The notes under the pieces are model-generated. The model did not search any database, was not told the origin of the DNA, and worked only from the letters and a program-made list of their open reading frames with translations. From the NCBI GenBank assembly GCA_001724265.1, contig MEDY01000109.1, positions 1 through 64,000 of the forward strand: DNA of 64,000 bases. Direction: 5' to 3'. How positions within the stretch are numbered: the first letter of the stretch is position 1; every line of letters begins with the position of its first letter. Position numbers and translations under genes: made by a program. Source of the stretch: Rhizaria sp. SCN 62-66. Taxonomy: Eukaryota > Rhizaria, unplaced. Shown here piece after piece: positions 54,842 to 64,000 of the stretch.

Positions 54842-55413
54842 CGTCAACTAGGCAAACAATACAAACACAAAATGAGTGCGCAAGTCAGCAATACAAAATG
54901 ATAATAGTGCATTTAAAGGCAATACATAGAGAGAGATATGCTTGTTTTTTAGCAATGGCTCGATCGGGTAACGACTATGAGAGAGTGAGCGAGCGAGCTT
55001 GGACTTTTTCGGCCCTATGCGGCTTAGCTTCGGGATCGATCGTCGAGCACCAAGGGGGGCCTTCAAAAGGAAAGGAACTGTCGTTTGAGGAGTGTCGTGA
55101 GGCTTGTTTGGGTTGTGAATATATTGAAGGATTGACATGGCCCAGAAGTATCTCCTGTGTGTTTGCTGCCCCCATTGGACGCTTTATGGGGCTCATCCGT
55201 ACGCTAGGAGAGGGGACTCAATCGACTCTCTTCCTTACCACACCAAGGGAGCAGTCGAGTCTTTTTGTAGCTCGCTTGTGACTGATTGGTTCCTTCTATG
55301 ATCTTGACGTCTATTTATATGATTTTCCACATTGTATTGTAGCCACTTGACTTACACATTGTTTCTTCTGCCTTGTACTTGTCTCGTATTGACTCATGCT
55401 AACACAGGTTGTA
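54842..55413. other. Divergent intergenic region between two secreted-protein genes
   Basis: 570 bp between two genes for secreted Cys-rich proteins, suggesting co-regulation. A 127-codon open frame (54898-55281) exists but lacks support. A GTACGC at 55199 and an AACACAG before 55408 could bound a 5' UTR intron of the right-hand gene. Confidence 0.4.
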
Positions 55414-55569
55414 ATGAGGCACAACCTGCTCCGACTGCTAATCGCTGTCGTTGCTTTCTGTGCCTTTGTGGTGGCGTACGACTTGTCGTCGGACGCTTCG
55501 GCGGAGGTCTCTCACGAGATGTTCGCTGATTCCACCGTCGACCAGGGTGCCCTGCTCAGCATCGACGCT

Positions 55570-55603
<34 letters not shown>

Positions 55604-57789
55604 TTGACTCTGAGGCCGACGCCGACGTTGATGTCGACGCCGAGGTCGACGAGGAGGCTGAGCTTGACGCTGACCTTGACACCGAGGTTGACGTCGCTGC
55701 CGAGGCCGAGTCCGAGACTGAGGACTCTGCTTCCGCCGTTTCCAAGGCCCTCGCTGGCAACAAGCTCGAGGCTGTTCTCCTCGATGTCCCCGCCGTGACC
55801 CGTGTCCGCAACGTCCAGCGTCTCGACGCCCAGATGGACGAGGCGATCATGGCGTCCCTCGCCGAGGCCGAGGACAACGTTGTCCCCATGGCCGTCGACA
55901 CCGATCTTCTCCACCACACCAACGAGCTCGAGAAGCTCCAGGACCTCCTCGAGTCCGAGGACGCCATTGAGCGTAAGTTCTCCTCTTTCCTCGACATCGG
56001 TGCCGAGGCTGACGCTGAGGCTGAGGCCTACGCCAACGCCTTCACCGAGGCCGAGCTTGAGAACGAGGCCGAGCGCAAGGACGTTCTCAAGGACCTCGAC
56101 GACGCCCTCGAGGCGAACCAGATCAAGGCCGACGCTTCCGAGCTCGCCAAGTCGTCCAACACCAAGAGTTTCGCCAAGATTGCTAAGGGCGTCACTGGCG
56201 GCATGTCGTCAACCGACTTTGCCCTCTCCCGTGTGCGTTCCGACATGGCCATGGCCCTGAACACCAAAAAGCACACGCTTGACCGCGCCGCCGAGATTGC
56301 GTACGAGATGGGCAACTACCTCACGCAGTTCAACCGCGCCCACGGCAAGCCCTGCGAGGACAAGACCCCCGGTGGCCGCGACCGCCGTCGCCGCCGCCGC
56401 CGTGGTGGCCGTGACCGCGACCGCCGTCGCCGTCGCCGCGACTCGCGTGACCGCCGCCGTCGCCGTCGTGAGTCGCGCGACCGCCGCCGTCGCCGCAACC
56501 GCTCCCGCAACACGAACACGCACTCGCACTCGTCTTCATCGTCGTCCACGTCGACGCACTCGTCCACCAACTCCGTGTCTAACACCAACACCAAGACGGA
56601 GAACAACCAGAAGGAGACGATCGTCAAGATCCGTGAGGTGATCAAGTACATGCCGTGCGACGGCGAGCGCTGCCGCCCCAAGCCCAGCATCATCAAGATC
56701 GTCACTCCGCCCCCGGTCATCAACTACACCCAGGTGCAGCCCCTGCGCTACAAGGATCTCAAGTCGTTCGACATCACCCCCGCGCGCCAGTGGAACTTCA
56801 CGCACAAGGTCGACAACTCGTCGTGGCCTTCGCAGCAGAAGCAGACGATCATTTACCAGGTTCCTGACAAGCAGACGCCCAGCCGCCCCGACCTGCCTAT
56901 CACCCCGCCCAAGAAGCCCGAGCCGCCGAAGACGCCCCAGCAGGATACGACCCCCCCTGAGTCTCCTCCCCAGCAGGATACGACCCCCCCTGAGTCTCCT
57001 CCCCAGCAGGACACCACTCCTCAGCCGCCTCAGGAACAGACCGACGAGACTCCCCAGCCGCCCGAGGAGGCACCTCCTCAGCAGCAGGATGAGACTCCCC
57101 AGCCGCCCCCCGAGGAGGAGAAGCAGGAGGAGCCGCCTCAGCAGAACGATGAGACTCCCCAGCCTCCCGAGGAGGAGGAGAAGAAGGAGGAGTCTCCCCC
57201 CGAGGACAAGGAGGGCTGGGGCCCCAAGTACGTCGGCGAGGACGAAGGCAAGTCCACCAACGGCAAGGCTGCTGCTGGCGGCAGTGCCAACAGCAAGTGC
57301 TCTGGCAAGTGCGTCGACAACAAGACCAACACGTGCTCGACCGGCTTCCTGTCCGGCAAGTGCTCCGGCGCTGCTAACATCCAGTGCTGCACGGGCACGG
57401 TGACCGCCAAGGGCGGCGCCGCCTCCACCAGCAGCTCCACCGCGTCGTCGGCCAACCCCAAGTGCCCTGGCACGTGCGCTGACAACAAGACTAACACTTG
57501 CTCCTCGGGCTTCCTCTCGGGCAAGTGCTCCGGCGCCGCGACCGTCCAGTGCTGCACGGGCACGCTGACCGCCAAGGGCGCCTCCACCTCGACCAGCGCC
57601 AGCTCCACCTCCAGCTCTAGCTCGTCGTCCTCATCGTCCTCATCGTCCTCGTCGTCGTCCAAGTGCTCTGGCGAATGCGTCAACAGCTCCACGTACAAGT
57701 GCTCTGCCGCCTTTCAGTCCGGCAAGTGCCCCGGTGCCGCCAACATCAAGTGCTGCCCCGGTAAGGCCACCAAGAAGTTCTTCTTCTAA
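55414..57789 (+). CDS. Large secreted protein with acidic repeat, Arg-rich block, Pro/Gln repeats and three C-terminal six-Cys modules
   Basis: Start taken at MRHNLLRLLIAVVAFCAFVV, a signal peptide; an in-frame ATG six codons earlier (55396) is the alternative. 791 aa, stop TAA. Order: signal (1-22); Ala-Asp/Glu repeat (about 48-115); helical acidic region to about 310; Arg-rich block with RDRRRRR units (about 320-367); Ser/Thr/Asn linker; a middle segment with KIREVIKYMPCDGERCRPKP; Pro/Gln/Glu repeats (about 491-601); then three modules, each C-x3-C-x7-C-x8-C-x7-CC (628-661, 684-716, 749-783), separated by Ser/Thr linkers. The module resembles the GxC-PGxxNIQCC pattern in secreted microbial and fungal proteins. 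Probably an extracellular matrix or wall component; enzymatic activity is not evident. Confidence 0.82.
55561..55700 (+). repeat. GACGCC-type hexamer repeat encoding Asp-Ala
   Basis: Tandem GACGCC units at the start (near 55563-55600) drift into GAC/GTT and GAG/GCT variants, giving an acidic alternating tract in the secreted protein. Confidence 0.85.
56941..57009 (+). repeat. 33-bp tandem repeat encoding Pro/Gln/Thr/Glu unit
   Basis: Two identical 33-bp units (56941-56973 and 56974-57006) followed by a diverged third start, in frame, encoding an 11-residue Gln-Asp-Thr-Thr-Pro-Pro-Glu-Ser-Pro-Pro-Gln unit. Confidence 0.95.
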
Positions 57790-58199
57790 GTGAAGCCTGG
57801 TTCAGGGAGCACACGGGGGATCCTACTACTTTGTGTGGGTAGGAATATATACGGTTGGTTGGTGGGCTATGAACAGTCGATCCGTGACAACTTTTATCTG
57901 TGTGGTTGTGCACTTTTTTTGAAAGAACATTTGTTTGATTTCCGATTGTGATCAAGAAAATCATTCAAATCAATACAAAATTACTGATATACGAATGTTT
58001 CGATTGTTCATCTCATGATGTAAATATGTTGTATTTGTGATAATACATACTGGCCTGCTGTATTTTGATTACAGTAGGTGCTATATAACGAATAATACCA
58101 TCGTGCACAAGACTAAGCTCACGTGAGGCAAGTGACATGACACACGAATGAGACCGCCATCTGGATCCACCAACCAATTGCAGAAGTACCTTGTATGAC
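57790..58199. other. Convergent intergenic region (secreted protein / EMC6)
   Basis: 410 bp AT-rich spacer, nothing recognisable. Confidence 0.5.
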
Positions 58200-58799
58200 T
58201 CAGTAGACGTGAACGATGTTGTACAGCATGGTCCAGAAGAGGACGTAGGTCATGAGGGCCTGAACGACGCCGTCAGTCCATACCGACCACTGGGACGCGA
58301 AGTACGTCTAAACAAAGAAAACATTCAAAGGGAACACAATATAATAGTATAAACACGGATTTATCAGAGTAAAACACGTACAGTCAGATGATTGGTTGCA
58401 CAATGCTGTGTTTTGCGAAGTGACGTACGGTAGGCTTGAACGAGGTCTTGACCATCAGGAAGTAGGACAGCAGGGCCATAGAGGCTGCGAAGAATAGCAG
58501 GCCGTAGATGCCATCAAAGCCAATAATGCCACATGCACTGCCCGCAAAGAGAGCAACCATTGAGCGACTGCGGATACAGCGTAGACGCAGCAAACAAAAG
58601 AGGAAAGATGACGAACGAAGATGTGAGTAAGAGCAGCCTGTGTGTAGAGCACTACAGTTGACAGTGGAGGAAATGTGATGGGCGCACAATCAGTCTATAC
58701 GAGCGTGTTAAGTACGTACATATTGTTATGGAGCAGGCCGTTCGCAGCGACCTTCTCAGGGGCCGTGCGCTGAGCAATCGGAGTGCGGTCATCCATCAT
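58200..58799 (-). CDS. EMC6: ER membrane protein complex subunit 6, three short exons
   Basis: Small subunit of the EMC, which inserts tail-anchored and multi-pass proteins into the ER membrane. Exon 1 (58720-58799) encodes MMDDRTPIAQRTAPEKVAAN and on to NN; exon 2 (58429-58567) encodes RSMVALFAGSACGIIGFDGI and on to KTSFKPT; exon 3 (58200-58307) encodes TYFASQWSVWTDGVVQALMT and ends in TYVLFWTMLYNIVHVY. Both donors are GTACGT; phases 2 and 0 join a 108-aa frame ending TGA (human EMC6 is 110 aa). The GxxGxxGFDGIYGLLFF helix and the TYVLFWTxLYxxVHVY ending are diagnostic. All three exons are short, so a simple open-frame scan misses the gene. Confidence 0.95.
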
Positions 58800-59306
58800 G
58801 GTCCCGACGGGGAGCTAAAGGAGCACGCAGTGAAGACAAATCACATATTCATGAGCCATAATATAGACAACAGACAATTAATCGCGATGAAAATCTGTCG
58901 CATACAAATTCGTCCCTAATGACGATCAGATGACCGTGATATAGCATCATATTCTTGTCACTCGCATAGCAGGCAGTCTTCGTCGCTTCTTTTTTTTGTG
59001 GCGTGTAGTCTGTTTGAAATTGCCTAAAAAAACGGTGCTGATACGACACTGTTCCATCGTGTGGTGCAATTATTATGCACTGTCCAGGAAATTCTACGTT
59101 ATTTTCTATTATTCGTGCTTTTATATTGCTTGAGTCCCTCACCATGCTGGCCACGACTCACTTTTGTGACCCCTTCTTTCCCACTCCTCGCACAGTCGTA
59201 GAGACACACTTTCCCTGCGCATACACACGCCACACAACTTCTCTTACTGACAAACGCACTCTCACCTACACAAGACACTCCCAGGCCGGGGTCTGCGCGT
59301 AGTCAC
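58800..59306. other. Divergent intergenic region (EMC6 / giant membrane protein)
   Basis: 507 bp AT-rich spacer between divergent starts; presumed shared promoter region, no gene seen. Confidence 0.45.
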
Positions 59307-62300
59307 ATGGGGTGGAACCCCTTCTCCGGCGCGTCCCTGGCGACGGACGCCTCCGAGCACGAAGTGTTGTCCTACTCGATGATTGTGTTCGCGATCCCGT
59401 TCGTGCTCTACTGCGTCGCCGCGTACTACTTCTACTCGCTCATTAAGTGGGACCCGTCGCTTGCCGGCGCCTGGCTCTCCGGCCGCATCACAGAGCTGGG
59501 GCTCATCGTGCCCCTCGCCACCGTCCCCGCCGCCAACACCGCTGCAGGCGCCGGCACAGACGCCAAATCCACCGCCGACGCCGACGCCGCAGCCGACGCC
59601 GCAGCCGCGGCCGCCGCTATTGCTGCGGGCGAGGACCCCGACGCCGCCGTGGCCGCGCTGGCCCGCGCGCGCGCGCGCACCGCGGCCGCCGCCGCCCGCG
59701 CGCGCCGCCGGCACACGGCCGACAACGACGCCATCTTTGCACGCGTGTACCCGTTCTTCCGCATCTACGCCAACGGCGTCTCGGCAGCCGTGCTGCTCGT
59801 GCTGCTGGCGTGGGGCGGCGTGCTGTGCTATCGCGTCTCGCTGCTGCTTACGGTCACGCTCATGTGCTGGTGCGCGACGCTGCTGCACCTGGTCTTCGCG
59901 CTGCGCCAGTGGCGGCTCGCGATGTGGCGGCTCGACTCGGCCATCGTGAGCAAGTTTGTGCGCGCCGCCGTGATTATCGCGGTTTACCACGTCGTGCTCG
60001 TGCTGCTTACGCGGCCCTACGAGTGGATCGGCTTCGCTGCCATGTTCATGATGTTCAACGTGCTGCCCGTCATCGTGCTCGCGTTCCGCGGGTTCGAGTC
60101 GCACAACCTACTCTCTCCCGCTGTGGACCGCACGGCAGACGCGTTCAACTCCAGCGACGACGAGGACGGCATTGACAGCGCGTCCGACGACGACGATGAG
60201 ACGAACAGCGCCGCTCAGACGGCGCTCGGCCTCGGCAGCGGCCAGTCCGGCCCCAGCTCCGGCTCTGGAGCTGGCTCTGCTAGCGGGCGCATCGCGGGCG
60301 GCGTCGGCCCCAATTCGGCCATCGCGCGCTACTGCCGCGACGTCGGCCTGCGCATTCCGCTTGCCGGGGCTGACACCACCGCGATCGCCAAGGCCGACAG
60401 GGCCGAAAAAATCGAAATGATTTTGGGGACCGTGGGCCGCGGCTTGTCGGGCGCGAGCGCGACGAAGAAGCAGGCGATGCTGATCCGCCGTGGACGCGGC
60501 GGCGGCGGCAGCGACGGCGACGGCGGCAGTGCGAGCGCTGCCGAGGCTGCGCTTGCCGTGAAAGAGAGCAAGTCAGGCGGCACCGGCGCTGCGAGTGGTG
60601 GCGGTACTGGTGGTGGGGGTAATCGGTTCACTCCGGCCGAGAGCTCTGACGACGACGTCGCAGCGTCGGATGAGGGCAGTGACACGGAGGAGGCCGGCAA
60701 CATCCGGTCCATGGACTGGTGGCACAAACAGCAAGAGGCGCTGAACAAGACAGCCCCTTACATTCTGCCGCCCTTAGAGTCCGTCGAATACCTTGTGGCG
60801 ATCCCACAAAAGAGAGCGAGGAACGATACCAGTGACCACGACGACAGCCGTAGCCCGAGTCTGATGCCGGGCAACGACAGCCTCCGCAATGATTCCGCTT
60901 TCCCGCTCAACAACCTCAGCTTCACGAACAGCAACGCCGGCGCCAATACAACAAACATCACCGCCGACGGCTCCAACGGTGGGCGTGGTCGCGGCGGCGG
61001 CGGTGGTGGTGGTGGTGGCCGCCGCCGGTTCCGTCAGCGACCGACTCTGAGCAATGACCAAGTCCAGGGCCTGCTGCTGCGCGAGTATGCGCGCGAGCTC
61101 GAGTCGGATAACACGGCGCTGCTGCGCACGTTCAACCTCATCTCGACCGCCGCGGGCGACGGCGGCGGCAACCACGGGGACGCTGCCGCGCTCGCCGCCG
61201 CCTCCGCTGCCGCGGCCGCCGCGGCCTCGCCCGGCGGTGGCGACTCTGCCGGTGCCGGCAACGGCGATGACGGTGGCGACGGCGGCGGCGGTGGTGGCGG
61301 CGGAGACCAGCGGTTGCGCGCCCTGCGGCAGCAGCGGCACCGGCGCCGCGCCCGCGCCGCCCGCGCGCGCCGCGCCAACGTTGCGGAGCTGCAGCGGCAT
61401 CCGCTAACCATGGGCGGCGCGGTGCTGTTGTACCTTGCTGCCGTCGTCGTGCTGCTGCTCTACGGCGGGCTCGCGCTGTGGCTGCTCGAGGACGGCGGCG
61501 CCGGGTTTGTCACCGTCGCCGCGGTGCTCGTGCTCGACATCATCATCTTCCTCACCGTCTCCTCCTCGGGCACCGGCACCGGGACCAACGGCGGCGGCGC
61601 GGCCAACAGTGCCGGCGCTGCTGCTGGCGGTGGCGCGGGCGCCGCTGCGGGGGCCGCGGGTGGTGCCGCTGGCGCAGGCGGGGACGGAGGCCAAGCAGCT
61701 TCCTGGTCGTCCTCGAAGATTAATTTCGACACGTCGCGGCACCCGATCGCGATCTGCATTCTCCTGGTGACCGTGCGCCTGTTCCTGGTGCTGTTCGGCC
61801 GCGACTACTGGCTCGTGGGCCACGCGGCGATGTTCTTCTTCCTCTCCATCTACCTAGGCGCCGACGTCATCGACATCGTGCTGCCACCGGTCGGCGAGGA
61901 CCTCTTCTCCTTTGCCGTCGCCGCGCGCCGCCGCGCCGGCGGGGACGGCGCGCGCATGCAGATGACCGTGGGCGCCGTACAGCAGCTGGCCAGCCTCGTG
62001 CTCGAGGCGCGCGCGCTGCAGAAGAGCCGCTTTGAGCGCGCGCAGAAGGAGTTCATGGCTAAGGTGCGCGCCGCGGCCGCCCAGGGCGGGCTCTCGCTTG
62101 AGACGCTCTTTACGGACAGTGGCGACGGCGGTGCCGCGGCTGGAGCGGTGAGCACCATCTCCGCTAACGCGACCGCGAGCGCGAATGCTCGTACCGCTGC
62201 GGGCGGCGCGAACGGCGGCGCCACCTCTGCCGTGGCCGCCGCCACTGCCGCCGCCGCGACCGCCGCCGCCTCCGCTGCAGCGACCGGGAGCATCGGCGAC

Positions 62301-64000
62301 GGCACCCCCGCGCACATGTCGGCGCCTGACCCCGAGGACCTGCTGCGCACTCGGCTGCACCACAACGCCCACGGCGGCAACTCCGGCGCCGGCGCCGGCG
62401 CGGGCAGCGAAGGCGGCGTGTCGCGCACGTCGCGTGCGCTTGTTTTCGTGCGCTTCTGGTTCCTCACCTTCATCTTCATCGGCGAAGTCGCGATCGTCGT
62501 GCTGACGTCGTCGGGCTCCTTCGGCCACATCTTCTCCACCGCGGGCCCTGTCGCCGGCGTCGCAGCGCTGGGGCTGGCGTTTGCGCTGCTGGCGATCCGC
62601 GTGATGTACCGCGTGTACGCCAACAACGGCTACTCTGTCACGCCGGGGCTTGCCCTCGGCATCTTCGTCGGCGTCGCCGCCTGCGCCGCTGCCGGCGTCG
62701 CCCACTGGGCGATTACGCACACCAGCACCGTGCTCATCTGCACATGCTTTATCCCAACGCTGCTGCTCCTGTTCCTCAGCGCCGTGACCAAGTGGGCGCT
62801 CAACGACTACCGCATCCTGTCCCCTGCGCTGCACCGCAGTCCGCCGCTGGCGCCGTTTCTCCCCGCGCTGCTGCGTCTGCGGCTGCCGTCGTCGGACTTA
62901 GTACAGCTCGCTTCGCACGCGCTCTTCGTCATACTCACCGTCGCCTTTGGCTACCTTATCTCTTACGAGCTGTCGTCGCACGCCACGGGCGGCTTCTCCG
63001 GCGGCATCGGCTGGATCGGCGTCATCGCCGCCATGGCGCTGCTGGTGCTCATCCTCACCGGGCTCACCGTGATTGAGTGGTTCATGACCTTCGAGCTCGC
63101 GCTGCCCGCTGTGGCGCGCCTCACCGTCGCGCTCCTCGTCTTCACCGGGTCCTGCGCCTACGTGTTCTGGGGCGTTATCGTCCCCGGCTTTAGCGCCGAC
63201 TCCATGCCCTACGCGCTCATCCTGCTCTCTGTTGTGTTTGCGTACCCGATCATCACCGTCGCGCTCTTCTGCGGGTTCCACATCGTCGACTCTCACGGCC
63301 AGGTCTCCGGCGGCACGCGCGCCGCGCTGATCGGGTGCTTCGCGCTCGTGCTCGTGTACCTGCTCATCGCGGCCATCTTCTTCGAGCCGTGGCTTGTGTA
63401 CGTGCTCCTGCTCGTCGGGCTTGCCGCGGCCGCCGTGCTGCTGTTCCTTGTCCCCTGGGTTGCCGCCATCGGCCGCATCGCGCTGCAGTGTTACATGCTG
63501 CTGCTCGTCGTCATGGCCTTCGCAGTCGCCTGGCTGCTCGGCAACTTCGTAACCTTCTTCCTGGGACTCACCGCGACTGTGGTCGTGTTGTGGTGCATCC
63601 TCATCGCGTTCACCAAGGCCGCGTATGACGCACATGCGAGCAGCGACGACAAGTACTTCATCAACACTGTCTACGGCTCCTCAATCTTCATCTGGTCGCC
63701 GTATCTCTTCCCGCTGCGTGTATTTACACCGCGCATGACCTCGCAGCTCGAGAACCCCATCTCGGAGCGCTCTGATCTGGTCTTGTGTCTGCTTGCCTGT
63801 GCTCTCGTGCCGTACGCTTACGCGCTGGCGACCGTGCACTTCATCCGTCCCGCGAGCATCGGGCTCGGGCTCGCCGCGCTGACAATGACCGCGTTCATCA
63901 CGCTGCTCTTCCACCTGCGCCACAAGGCCTCGGCGCACTATGACTCGCTCCACGCATCGCTGTCCTTCCTCAAGCCCGGTTCCGAAAAAATTGCGCACGG
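59307..64000 (+). CDS. Giant polytopic membrane protein, 3' end beyond window
   Basis: Open from ATG 59307 (MGWNPFSGASLATDASEHEV) to the right edge, more than 1560 codons without a stop or a TAG. The first helix (about residues 23-45, SMIVFAIPFVLYCVAAYYFY) is followed by an Ala-rich, Arg-rich loop, then helices near 150-260. A very long hydrophilic region (about 270-690) is rich in Ser/Gly/Asp with Arg/Gly and poly-Gly blocks. From about 700 onward there are many more hydrophobic helices (at least twelve visible by eye), interrupted by another Ala/Gly-rich loop near 940-1040. Segments such as FFEPWLVYVLLLVGLAAAAV and SSIFIWSPYLFPLRVF suggest a conserved membrane core. No family recognised; transporter or receptor roles are both possible. 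Confidence 0.8.
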   Translation, partial: MGWNPFSGASLATDASEHEVLSYSMIVFAIPFVLYCVAAYYFYSLIKWDPSLAGAWLSGRITELGLIVPLATVPAANTAAGAGTDAKSTADADAAADAAAAAAAIAAGEDPDAAVAALARARARTAAAAARARRRHTADNDAIFARVYPFFRIYANGVSAAVLLVLLAWGGVLCYRVSLLLTVTLMCWCATLLHLVFALRQWRLAMWRLDSAIVSKFVRAAVIIAVYHVVLVLLTRPYEWIGFAAMFMMFNVLPVIVLAFRGFESHNLLSPAVDRTADAFNSSDDEDGIDSASDDDDETNSAAQTALGLGSGQSGPSSGSGAGSASGRIAGGVGPNSAIARYCRDVGLRIPLAGADTTAIAKADRAEKIEMILGTVGRGLSGASATKKQAMLIRRGRGGGGSDGDGGSASAAEAALAVKESKSGGTGAASGGGTGGGGNRFTPAESSDDDVAASDEGSDTEEAGNIRSMDWWHKQQEALNKTAPYILPPLESVEYLVAIPQKRARNDTSDHDDSRSPSLMPGNDSLRNDSAFPLNNLSFTNSNAGANTTNITADGSNGGRGRGGGGGGGGGRRRFRQRPTLSNDQVQGLLLREYARELESDNTALLRTFNLISTAAGDGGGNHGDAAALAAASAAAAAAASPGGGDSAGAGNGDDGGDGGGGGGGGDQRLRALRQQRHRRRARAARARRANVAELQRHPLTMGGAVLLYLAAVVVLLLYGGLALWLLEDGGAGFVTVAAVLVLDIIIFLTVSSSGTGTGTNGGGAANSAGAAAGGGAGAAAGAAGGAAGAGGDGGQAASWSSSKINFDTSRHPIAICILLVTVRLFLVLFGRDYWLVGHAAMFFFLSIYLGADVIDIVLPPVGEDLFSFAVAARRRAGGDGARMQMTVGAVQQLASLVLEARALQKSRFERAQKEFMAKVRAAAAQGGLSLETLFTDSGDGGAAAGAVSTISANATASANARTAAGGANGGATSAVAAATAAAATAAASAAATGSIGDGTPAHMSAPDPEDLLRTRLHHNAHGGNSGAGAGAGSEGGVSRTSRALVFVRFWFLTFIFIGEVAIVVLTSSGSFGHIFSTAGPVAGVAALGLAFALLAIRVMYRVYANNGYSVTPGLALGIFVGVAACAAAGVAHWAITHTSTVLICTCFIPTLLLLFLSAVTKWALNDYRILSPALHRSPPLAPFLPALLRLRLPSSDLVQLASHALFVILTVAFGYLISYELSSHATGGFSGGIGWIGVIAAMALLVLILTGLTVIEWFMTFELALPAVARLTVALLVFTGSCAYVFWGVIVPGFSADSMPYALILLSVVFAYPIITVALFCGFHIVDSHGQVSGGTRAALIGCFALVLVYLLIAAIFFEPWLVYVLLLVGLAAAAVLLFLVPWVAAIGRIALQCYMLLLVVMAFAVAWLLGNFVTFFLGLTATVVVLWCILIAFTKAAYDAHASSDDKYFINTVYGSSIFIWSPYLFPLRVFTPRMTSQLENPISERSDLVLCLLACALVPYAYALATVHFIRPASIGLGLAALTMTAFITLLFHLRHKASAHYDSLHASLSFLKPGSEKIAH

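Noticed and set aside
54898-55281. 127-codon open frame in the divergent spacer
   Set aside because: Base composition is unlike the GC-rich genes around it, there is no family resemblance, and it fills a promoter region; splicing at 55199 would not put it in frame with the secreted protein start.
1-64000. Bacterial or viral origin, CRISPR arrays or mobile elements
   Set aside because: Phase-consistent introns, eukaryote-specific genes (EMC6, NSA2, dynein-2, centrin) and absence of spaced direct repeats, transposase or integrase frames argue against all of these.

Overview
The window is nuclear DNA of a unicellular, very probably flagellated eukaryote. It carries spliceosomal introns, GC-rich and often alanine-, glutamine- or serine-rich coding regions, and AT-richer introns and intergenic DNA. 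Cytoplasmic dynein-2 light intermediate chain and centrin point to a cilium. I could not place it in a named lineage. No rRNA, tRNA, CRISPR array, transposon or viral gene was recognised.

Layout, left to right: RPS11/uS17 5' end (-, cut by the left edge); 1720-aa coiled-coil/PDZ protein (+); 1211-aa acidic and Lys/Gly-rich protein (+); dynein-2 light intermediate chain (-); RlmN-type radical SAM rRNA methyltransferase with a mitochondrial-type N-terminus (+); fumarylacetoacetase (-); signal-anchored protein (+); mitochondrial carrier (-); 1443-aa low-complexity protein (+); two tandem sugar-phosphate translocators (-,-); HMG-CoA reductase (+); centrin (-); atypical MAP kinase (+); NSA2 (-); AAAP-type amino-acid transporter (-); MsrA (+); small mitochondrial-type membrane protein (-); PBZ/BRCT protein (+); Churchill protein (-); AWS-SET histone methyltransferase (+); Cys-rich, probably GPI-anchored protein (-); large secreted Cys-repeat protein (+); EMC6 (-); giant polytopic membrane protein (+, cut by the right edge).

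Three genome-level properties stand out. (1) UAG looks reassigned to a sense codon. MsrA and the 22.9-27.2 kb gene each have one in-frame TAG with the reading frame continuing beyond it, and in MsrA the family homology continues too. None of 23 complete genes ends in TAG (11 TAA, 12 TGA). Glutamine is a guess for the inserted residue. (2) Splice donors are almost always GTACG (19 of 20 introns; one GTATGT), so intron position +4 is a near-invariant C. This rule exposed short 5' exons, including an ATG-only first exon in NSA2 and a first exon that gives HMG-CoA reductase a mitochondrial-type presequence. (3) Genes alternate strand almost strictly: only 3 of 24 neighbouring pairs share a direction, so most promoters and 3' ends are shared between divergent or convergent neighbours.

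Functionally this is ordinary housekeeping chromosome (ribosome, ER, chromatin, signalling, metabolism) mixed with several large lineage-specific proteins. The novelty lies mainly in how the genes are decoded and arranged.
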